5,712 bases of DNA from DASPTH01 sp035623515 (lineage in GTDB: Bacteria; Actinomycetota; Acidimicrobiia; IMCC26256; DASPTH01): the NCBI GenBank assembly GCA_035623515.1, contig DASPTH010000273.1, positions 1-5,712 of the forward strand. The letters are read 5' to 3'. The position numbers were made by a program, and so were the translations under genes. The notes beneath the pieces are model-generated. The model ran no database searches, was not told where the DNA came from, and saw only the letters and a program-made list of their open reading frames with translations. Shown piece after piece: positions 5,170 through 5,712 of this stretch; the stretch's first letter is position 1, and the number at the start of each line of letters is the position of its first letter.

Positions 5170-5712
5170 GTGGGCGTCGAGTTCGTGGACATGTCCGAGG
5201 ACGGGCGCCGCTTCCGGATGTCGCGCCCCGTCTACCTCGGCGACGTGGACGGTCACGACGAGATGCACCTCGAGGCGCTCGGCCGGTTCCTCCAGGACAT
5301 CGCGACCGACGACGCCTACGACTCCGGTCTGCGCGAGATGGGCGGCGTGTGGGTCGTGCGCCGCTACGACATCCGGATCACGGCGTGGCCCGCGTTCCGC
5401 GACGTCCTCGAACTCGTCACCTTCTGCGGCGGGACCGGCCCGTGCTGGGCCGAGCGTCGAACGACGGTCACGCGCGGGTCGACGCCCGTGGCGGAGGCGG
5501 TGGCGCTCTGGGTCTTCGCCGACGCCGCCGGCGGCCGGCCCCTCCCGCTCGGCGACCAGTTCTACGAGATCTACGGGGAGGCGGCGGGCGGCCGCCGGGT
5601 GAGCAGCCGGCTCCGCCACCCGGGCCCGAGCGCCGACACGGCTCGACGCCCCTGGGCGCTGCGGGCCCGCGACCTCGACTTCCTGGACCACGTGAACAAC
5701 GCACGCGCGCTC
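5170..5712 (+). CDS. Acyl-ACP thioesterase-like double-hotdog protein (3' end outside window)
   Basis: The open frame runs from a GTG at 5170 to the window edge, giving 181 residues without a stop. It resembles the acyl-ACP thioesterase family (FatA/FatB-like, PF01643), which hydrolyses acyl-ACP to free fatty acid in the cytoplasm. The first hotdog domain spans about residues 17-125: the strand/helix region GRFLQDIATDDAYDSGLRE (38-56), then VWVVRRYDIRI (60-70), LELVTFCGGTG (80-90), AERRTTV (94-100) and VAEAVALWVFAD (107-118). The second starts near 158 and shows DLDFLDHVNNAR (168-179), which matches the plant DxNxHVNN active-site segment. Asp170 and His174 are kept, but Leu172 stands where plant enzymes have the catalytic Asn. 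Longer starts at 5128 or 5146 are possible; 5170 is chosen for the AGGGAG site. The gene is divergent from mmpL with a gap of about 119 bases. Substrate length and the rest of the second domain are unknown. Confidence 0.85.
   Translation, partial: MGVEFVDMSEDGRRFRMSRPVYLGDVDGHDEMHLEALGRFLQDIATDDAYDSGLREMGGVWVVRRYDIRITAWPAFRDVLELVTFCGGTGPCWAERRTTVTRGSTPVAEAVALWVFADAAGGRPLPLGDQFYEIYGEAAGGRRVSSRLRHPGPSADTARRPWALRARDLDFLDHVNNARAL

Noticed and set aside
3183..5192. A 669-codon open frame on the minus strand overlapping mmpL in another frame
   Set aside because: Its product is an Arg/Pro/His-rich string with no domain or membrane pattern, as expected from a shifted frame in GC-rich DNA. The mmpL frame has intact family motifs and a strong ribosome-binding site.

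Overview
The window reads as chromosomal DNA of a GC-rich actinobacterium. The evidence is strong G/C bias at third codon positions, frequent GTG starts, a secreted Rpf-type muralytic enzyme with a Thr/Pro-rich linker, an MMPL exporter and a FatA-like acyl-ACP thioesterase. The Rpf protein's coiled-coil half resembles those common in Acidimicrobiia, so that class is my best guess, but it is an inference and not proven here. I see no transposase, phage gene, tRNA, rRNA or CRISPR array.

Layout from left to right: (1) the 3' end of an ABC-F ATPase gene (+), whose stop codon directly abuts the stop codon of a convergent gene; (2) a leftward pair made of a secreted coiled-coil/Rpf-like cell-wall hydrolase (1697 to 705) followed by a small DUF427 protein (673 or 682 to 314); (3) a short divergent region at about 1698-1779 holding a 10-bp palindrome that can be read as a -10 element on both strands; (4) a rightward overlapping pair, aat (leucyl/phenylalanyl-tRNA-protein transferase) and an ArsC/YfgD-type thiol reductase; (5) a 12-bp perfect inverted repeat between convergent genes, overlapping the 3' end of mmpL; (6) a large leftward MMPL/RND-family membrane transporter (5050 to 2819) with an excellent Shine-Dalgarno sequence; (7) a divergent acyl-ACP thioesterase-like gene that starts near 5170 and runs off the right edge.

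The genes form three or four small transcription units and not one pathway. The likely functional themes are peptidoglycan remodelling (Rpf-like protein), N-degron tagging for ClpS/ClpAP (Aat), thiol redox or arsenate chemistry (ArsC-like) and lipid handling (MMPL exporter beside a fatty-acyl thioesterase). No intergenic stretch exceeds about 120 bases. I did not find a convincing new multi-gene system. The points most worth a second look are the coiled-coil/Rpf fusion, the convergent hairpin with a competing stem, and the symmetric divergent promoter candidate.
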